DNA from: AP-15 sp963762575
GTDB lineage: Bacteria; Pseudomonadota; Alphaproteobacteria; ATCC43930; CGMCC-115725
Reading direction: 5' to 3'
Length of the DNA: 64,000 bases
Assembly (NCBI GenBank): GCA_963762575.1
Contig: CAVXLL010000001.1
Location: forward strand, 806,001-870,000
The notes below the pieces were generated by a model. It had not been told where the DNA came from. It ran no database searches and was given only the letters and a program-made list of their open reading frames with translations. Every line of letters starts with the position of its first letter. Position 1 is the first letter of the stretch. Below are positions 59,481-64,000 of this stretch, piece by piece. The position numbers and the translations under genes were made by a program.

Positions 59481-60010
59481 TTACAGTGACGGTCATGCTT
59501 TTGGCCCATATCGCCGCCGAGCACGTCGGCTTCTCGGAGGTCGTCAGCAGGATCGCCGGCGAGGTCGGGCCGTGCTCGGCCTGGCCCAGCAAATCGGTGG
59601 CGCACATCTCGGCATCGGCGGTGTCGTCGGGGATGGTCGGCCTCGGCCACCATCTCGTCCTCGTCGGCGCAGAGAATAACCTCGCCATAAGTCACGCCAC
59701 GCGACCCTGGCGATGTCGGCGGTACGTAGCACCGTCAACTGCCGGTCGACCTCGGCGATCGTGTCGTGGGCGAGCGAGTTGCTGACCCGCGAACCGCGCC
59801 GTTATCTCGACCAGCTGAGGAATTACGCGCCCTGTACAAAGTAATCGGCACGAACCACACCCTGCCTACCAGGGGTGCGGCGCGCTCCACCGGCGGCCTC
59901 TGGGTGGGCAAGTTCCTGAAGACCTGCACCTATCAGGAGGTCAAGACCCCGAGGCGAGCGCCATGCTCGGCGAATACTGCAGCCGCCTCTGCGCCGTTGC
60001 AGTACACTTC
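59481..60010. pseudogene. scrambled histidinol-dehydrogenase-like (HisD/HpsN) pseudogene
   Basis: Pieces of one HisD-family protein lie on both strands. Plus strand: IAAEHV (about 59505-59526), then from 59778 ELLTREPRRYLDQLRNY, VIGTNHTLPTRGAARSTGGL, WVGKFLKTCTYQEV and EASAMLGEYCSRLCAV, with an indel near 59830. Minus strand between them: DRQLTVLRTADIARVAWRD (about 59700-59760), YGEVILCADEDEMVAEAD (about 59640-59695), then AEMCATDLLGQAEHGPTSPA (about 59550-59630). In an intact enzyme the order is AEMCATDLLG, DRQLTVL, YGEVIL, EHVELLTREP. An inversion plus a block swap is needed. The family oxidises histidinol or sulfopropanediol-type alcohols. Not functional. Confidence 0.75.
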
Positions 60011-60270
60011 AGAACCTTTCCCATATTGGGCCGGGCAGCGCGGTCGCCCACCAGATCAATAGACCACTCCATCCCAATCGTCCCACTGCTCCTCTGCGCC
60101 GGCGGTATGGTTACCGGCTCGGACCGCCGAGTAAATTTTTGGTGAGCAGGGTTGCATTGCCTGCGCATCCTGCCACCTCCAAAGGCGATGCGAATTGATA
60201 CAAATTTTTACGGGATAAAACTGCGCGCCGGGCAGTTCATGTGACAGTTGCCCAGCTCAGGGGGATGTGA

Positions 60271-60456
60271 ATGAACAAGACCGCGCAAAAGCCGAACCGA
60301 GTCACGGCGGTGTTCCAAGACTCGAGACTGTCCTTCGATCTGGCGCGCGGCGCGACATTCGCTCAACTGGCCGAACGGCTCGGCAGGCTGGGCGAAGCGC
60401 ATGGCGGTCTGCCGTTATCCGTCGACGTCCGTGTGCCTGTGGACAGCGCACGTTAA
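60271..60456 (+). CDS. small hypothetical protein
   Basis: 61 residues. ATG 60271 follows GGGGGA at 6 nt. The sequence (RVTAVFQDSRLSFDLARGAT, FAQLAERLGRLGEAHGGLPL) suggests a short beta strand plus amphipathic helix. No family named. It is probably real because of the ribosome binding site and clean composition. Confidence 0.55.
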   Translation: MNKTAQKPNRVTAVFQDSRLSFDLARGATFAQLAERLGRLGEAHGGLPLSVDVRVPVDSAR

Positions 60457-60555
60457 ACCCATAAGCGCTTCGGACCGAGTGTTACGGCGGCCCCGTTACG
60501 GCGGCCCGGCAGACATAGCCCTCTGCACTATTATTATTACACCTTCTTCCCAATC

Positions 60556-61017
60556 TCAATTAACGATCCGCCATTGGCCGCTCGCGTCCTGGCAGGCGGT
60601 GCCGTACCGCTCGGTGTTACGGTTGTCCGCGGACCCGGTGGTCCGGTATTCCCGGCAATATTGGCCCTGCGCATTCGTCCAGCCGCGCCGCGGTGTGTAC
60701 GTGATGGACGGGCTCCCGGCCGAGGGGCTCCCGGCGGGTCCAGAAGGAGTATACCCGCCTGATGGCTGATAGGATGTCCCCGGCGCCGGATAAGACGCCG
60801 GAGCGGGGTAGGGCGGCGGCGGATAATAAGCCGGCGGCGGATAATAGGGGTAGGGCGGGTAATAGAAGGGAAACCCTACCGGAATACCGAAGCCGAAACC
60901 GATAAACACGCCGGCTTCGGCTGGGGTGGGGGCCCAAACCGCGCCAGCGAAACCGAGCGCCGCAATGATTGCCACAACACCGAGACCGACGGCGCGGCCA
61001 ATCATGGTCGTGATCAT
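60556..61017 (-). CDS. secreted Pro/Tyr-rich protein with surface-antigen-like C-terminus
   Basis: About 153 residues from ATG 61017 (GAGGTG upstream). Signal peptide AVGLGVVAIIAALGFAGAVW with cleavage after AEAG. The middle is a Pro/Tyr-rich stretch (PFYYPPYPYYPPPAYYPPPP). The end (GQYCREYRTTGSADNRNTER, YGTACQDASGQWRIV) is the two-cysteine module found at the C-terminus of 17-kDa-antigen-like envelope proteins. It is likely exposed or cell-wall associated. It is divergent from cfa, with about 75 bp between starts. Confidence 0.75.
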   Translation of the reverse strand: MITTMIGRAVGLGVVAIIAALGFAGAVWAPTPAEAGVFIGFGFGIPVGFPFYYPPYPYYPPPAYYPPPPYPAPASYPAPGTSYQPSGGYTPSGPAGSPSAGSPSITYTPRRGWTNAQGQYCREYRTTGSADNRNTERYGTACQDASGQWRIVN

Positions 61018-61091
61018 CAGGCACCTCTGATCGTTCGTGACCGATGTTAATATAATTCCGAGTAAAAGATAATACGCACTCGCAACCTCAA

Positions 61092-62357
61092 ATGTCCCTG
61101 CGCAACCGGTTTCTGACCCAACTCCGCGATCGCGTTGCGGATGAACGCCTACCCTTGCGCGTGATTTTTTGGGATGGGGAAGTCTTCGAATTCGCCGCGA
61201 AACCACAGGTCACGATCGCCCTGCGCACGCCGCGGCTGATGCGCTATTTCCTGGCCGGCGACATCGCCCGGCTGGGTCGAGCCTATGTCGAAGGCGAGAT
61301 CGATGTCGAGGGCCGCCTGCAGGATGTCCTGCAGATTGGTATCGCGCTTGCCGAGCGGCTCGGCAAATCCCCGCCGCTGCGCGTCATGGCTCGGCTGTTC
61401 GGCCGGCGCCGTCGGCATACCGTGGCCGGCGATACGGCAGCGGTGCGCTATCACTACGACGTTTCCAATGACTTCTACCGCCTCTGGCTAGACCGCAACA
61501 TGGTCTATTCCTGCGCCTATTTCGAAACCGGCGAAGAAGATCTCGACACTGCGCAGGAGCAGAAGCTCGAGCATATCTGCCGCAAGCTGCGGCTTCGGGC
61601 AGGCGAGCGGCTGTTGGACATCGGCTGCGGCTGGGGCGGCCTCCTGTGCTGGGCGGCGCCGCGCTACGGCATCGAGGGGGTCGGCATCACCTTGAGCGAT
61701 CAGCAATTCGCCTACGCTAGCGAGCGCGTCGCTGCGCTGGGGCTCACCCGGCACATCGAGATCCGCCGCCAGGATTACCGCGAATTGCCGGGGCAGGCGC
61801 TCTACGACAAGATCGTCTCGGTCGGCATGTACGAGCATGTCGGCATCGCGAACTTGCCGGCGTATTTCGGGGCGATCGCGCGGCTTTTGCGGCCGGGCGG
61901 CGTCGCGCTCAACCACGGCATCACCACCACCGATCGTGATGGACGAGCGCAAGGGCCGCCCGGCGGCGAATTCATCGACCGGCTGGTGTTTCCGGGCGGC
62001 GAGGTGCCGCACATCTCGCGGGTACTTTATGAAATCGCCGGCACGGGGCTCGAACTGCTCGACATCGAAGATCTGCGCCCGCATTACCCACCGACCTTGC
62101 TACATTGGGCGCGCCGCCTCGAAGCGGAGCGCGACAAGGCGATCAAAGCGGCCGGCGCGCAGCGTTATCGGATCTGGCGGATGTACATGCCGGCGATGGC
62201 CTATGCCTTCGATCAGGGCTGGCTCTCGGTGTATCAGGTCCTGGCGCAAAAAAACCGCGCGGATGGATTGGCGCCGCGGCCGTGGACGCGCTGCTACCAA
62301 TATCAGCCGGCCGCACTCGTGCCGCTCACCAAGCGCCTGGACTGGGGCGATCTTTAA
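61092..62357 (+). CDS. cfa: cyclopropane-fatty-acyl-phospholipid synthase
   Basis: 421 residues. The enzyme transfers a methylene group from S-adenosylmethionine to the double bond of membrane lipid acyl chains. The SAM motif is LLDIGCGWGG (about 174-183), followed by GVGITLSDQQFAYA. VRYHYDVSNDFYRLWLDRNM and YSCAYF are strongly conserved family segments. The late GGEFIDRLVFPGGEVPHIS and the C-terminal YQVLAQKN are also present. Full length. The product changes membrane lipids, as pssA/psd do elsewhere in the window. Confidence 0.95.
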   Translation: MSLRNRFLTQLRDRVADERLPLRVIFWDGEVFEFAAKPQVTIALRTPRLMRYFLAGDIARLGRAYVEGEIDVEGRLQDVLQIGIALAERLGKSPPLRVMARLFGRRRRHTVAGDTAAVRYHYDVSNDFYRLWLDRNMVYSCAYFETGEEDLDTAQEQKLEHICRKLRLRAGERLLDIGCGWGGLLCWAAPRYGIEGVGITLSDQQFAYASERVAALGLTRHIEIRRQDYRELPGQALYDKIVSVGMYEHVGIANLPAYFGAIARLLRPGGVALNHGITTTDRDGRAQGPPGGEFIDRLVFPGGEVPHISRVLYEIAGTGLELLDIEDLRPHYPPTLLHWARRLEAERDKAIKAAGAQRYRIWRMYMPAMAYAFDQGWLSVYQVLAQKNRADGLAPRPWTRCYQYQPAALVPLTKRLDWGDL

Positions 62358-62427
62358 TGTCGAGGACGGTTGCACCGGTCCGCCCAGAGGGGTTAAGACC
62401 CGCCATGACTTCGTAAAGGAGGATGGC

Positions 62428-64000
62428 GTGGCGCGCGGAGACGAGCAACACAGAAACCCGAAATCCAACATCGAGATAGCTCAGGCCGCGACGATGCTGC
62501 CGATCGGTGACATCGCCTCGGAGAAGCTGGGGATCCCGGATGATGCGGTCTCGCCCTATGGCAAATACAAGGCGAAGATCTCGCTCGATTACATCCGCTC
62601 GCTTCCCGATCAGACTGCCAAGCTGATCCTCGTCACCGCGATCACTCCGACGCCGGCCGGCGAAGGTAAAACGACAACGACCGTCGGACTCGGCGACGCG
62701 CTTAATTTGATCGGGAAAAAAGCCATGCTCTGCCTGCGCGAGGCGAGTATGGGTCCCTGCTTTGGCGTCAAGGGCGGCGCGGCGGGCGGCGGGTACGCGC
62801 AGGTCGTGCCGATGGAGGATATCAACCTGCACTTCACCGGCGATCTCCACGCGATCGGTGCCGCCAATAACCTGCTCGCGGCGATGGTCGACAACCACAT
62901 CTATTATGGGCTCGAACCGCACATCGATCCGCGCCGGGTCAGCTGGCGCCGTGCGATCGACATGAACGACCGCGCGCTGCGTTCGATCGTCTCCTCGCTC
63001 GGCGGCGTGGCCAACGGCTATCCTCGTGAGGACGGGTTCGATATTACCGCCGCCTCACAGGTGATGGCGACGTTTTGCATGGCGACCGACCTTCAGGACC
63101 TGCAGCGGCGGCTCGGGAACATAAATGTCGGCCAGACTCGGGACCGCAAGCCGGTGCGAGCTGCCGACGTCAAGGCGGCGGGGTCGATGACCGCCTTGCT
63201 CAAAGACGCGATCGCGCCCAACCTGGTGCAGACGCTCGAGCACAACCCGGTTTTTATCCACGGCGGCCCGTTCGCCAACATCGCGCATGGCTGCAATTCG
63301 GTGATCGCGACCAAATCGGCTTTGAAGCTGGTCGATTACGTCGTGACCGAGGCCGGATTCGGCGCCGATCTCGGCGCCGAAAAATTCTTCGACATCAAAT
63401 GCCGCAAGGCCGGACTCAAACCGGACGCGGCCGTCGTCGTCGCCACGATACGGGCGTTGAAAATGCATGGCGGCGTCGCCCGTGATGCCCTGCGCCAGGA
63501 GAACATTGCTGCGGTCGAACGCGGGTTCGCCAATCTCGCCCGCCACCTCGCCAATCTCCGTCAGTTCGGGGTTCCTGCGGTGGTGTCGGTCAATCGCTTC
63601 AGCGCCGATACCGCGCCGGAACTGGCTCGGCTGCAGAAGCTGTGCGCCGCGGAGGGTGTCAAAGCCGTCGTCGCCGACCACTGGGCCCAGGGCGGAGAGG
63701 GAGCGGTCGAGCTGGCGCGAGCCGTTGTCGATCTCGCGGAGAGCGGCGATTGCAAGTTTAGCTTCCTCTATCCGGATGAGATGCCGCTATGGGACAAGGC
63801 ACGTACGATCGCCCAGCGCGTCTACGGCGCGCGTGACATCGAAGCCGACAAATCGGTTCGCGACCAGTTTGCACAGCTGCAAGATCAAGGCTTCGGACAC
63901 TTCCCGGTATGCATCGCCAAAACCCAATTCAGCTTTACGACCGACCCCAACGCCAAAGGCGCACCGAGCGACCACATCGTGACGGTGCGCGAGGTGCGGC
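62428..64000 (+). CDS. ftfL: formate-tetrahydrofolate ligase (3' end beyond window)
   Basis: GTG start at 62428 with AGGAGG 5-6 nt upstream. 524 codons are visible of about 557 expected. The enzyme makes 10-formyl-tetrahydrofolate from formate, ATP and tetrahydrofolate. The ATP-binding motif TPTPAGEGKTTTT, REASMGPCFGVKGGAAGGGY, NLHFTGDLHAIGAANNLLAA and THGGPFANIAHGCNS-like sequence (VFIHGGPFANIAHGCNS) are present. The C-terminus is cut off by the window. In alphaproteobacteria it serves one-carbon or methylotrophic metabolism. Confidence 0.96.
   Translation, partial: MARGDEQHRNPKSNIEIAQAATMLPIGDIASEKLGIPDDAVSPYGKYKAKISLDYIRSLPDQTAKLILVTAITPTPAGEGKTTTTVGLGDALNLIGKKAMLCLREASMGPCFGVKGGAAGGGYAQVVPMEDINLHFTGDLHAIGAANNLLAAMVDNHIYYGLEPHIDPRRVSWRRAIDMNDRALRSIVSSLGGVANGYPREDGFDITAASQVMATFCMATDLQDLQRRLGNINVGQTRDRKPVRAADVKAAGSMTALLKDAIAPNLVQTLEHNPVFIHGGPFANIAHGCNSVIATKSALKLVDYVVTEAGFGADLGAEKFFDIKCRKAGLKPDAAVVVATIRALKMHGGVARDALRQENIAAVERGFANLARHLANLRQFGVPAVVSVNRFSADTAPELARLQKLCAAEGVKAVVADHWAQGGEGAVELARAVVDLAESGDCKFSFLYPDEMPLWDKARTIAQRVYGARDIEADKSVRDQFAQLQDQGFGHFPVCIAKTQFSFTTDPNAKGAPSDHIVTVREVR

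Noticed and set aside
58660..59688. 342-codon minus-strand gene covering sciP and the HisD-like region
   Set aside because: Only its first part matches HisD-like sequence and the rest is antisense or out-of-frame to SciP; it is a chance join across a pseudogene.

Overview
The window is G+C-rich and densely coded. It looks like an alphaproteobacterium: it has a SciP/DUF1153 cell-cycle regulator, DUF6111 and DUF1285 genes, a MoxR-DUF58-DUF4159 operon, a short-type phosphatidylserine decarboxylase and a formate-tetrahydrofolate ligase. No tRNA, rRNA, CRISPR array, integrase or transposase was recognised.

Layout. (1) 1-1358: frameshifted end of a hybrid histidine kinase/response regulator, then a TauD-type dioxygenase with an internal deletion. 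(2) 1589-6053, minus strand: a cluster of small, mostly unrecognised genes around a T4-type lysozyme and a BPSL0067-family (CHAP-like) protein. Two near-identical TGTGA-N6-TCACA operators precede its two halves. (3) 6197-18463: an accessory region built on repeated copies of prfC (release factor RF3). Six damaged copies or fragments (A-F) precede one intact prfC (G). Between them lie a secreted-protein pair, a BrnT/BrnA toxin-antitoxin locus and an ArsR-GNAT-MFS-GNAT cassette. Three prfC copies share a duplicated leader with a hairpin. (4) 18484-27132, minus strand: MoxR, DUF58, two large BatA-like membrane proteins, psd and pssA in one apparent operon. (5) 27047-34590: DUF1285, Nudix, DUF6111, CCA-adding enzyme, Dps, a DUF455 ferritin-like protein, a cyclic-nucleotide-gated K+ channel and a CapD/WbpM-type sugar epimerase. 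(6) 34710-38886: a sedolisin protease preceded by a small secreted protein that shares its propeptide motif, a luciferase-like oxidoreductase, a hydrophilic stress-type protein with a terminator, and a decayed secreted-protein gene. (7) 39096-51409: five tandem paralogous ABC solute-binding proteins, the vestige of a sixth, and one set of two permeases and two ATPases. (8) 51628-58663: a Sel1-like membrane protein, a TAXI-type binding protein, another family-5 binding protein, a TauD-type dioxygenase, an MFS transporter and a zinc alcohol dehydrogenase, which together look like an uptake and catabolic unit. (9) 58788-64000: SciP, a scrambled histidinol-dehydrogenase-like pseudogene, small proteins, cyclopropane fatty acid synthase and the start of ftfL.

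Many otherwise convincing genes, including housekeeping ones (moxR, DUF58, cca), carry single frameshifts. Some have a visible cause: a 20-bp and a 34-bp perfect tandem duplication, a poly-G run and a 23-bp palindromic insertion. The rest could be sequencing indels or real decay. The most unusual features are the prfC copy array and the multiplied binding-protein operon.
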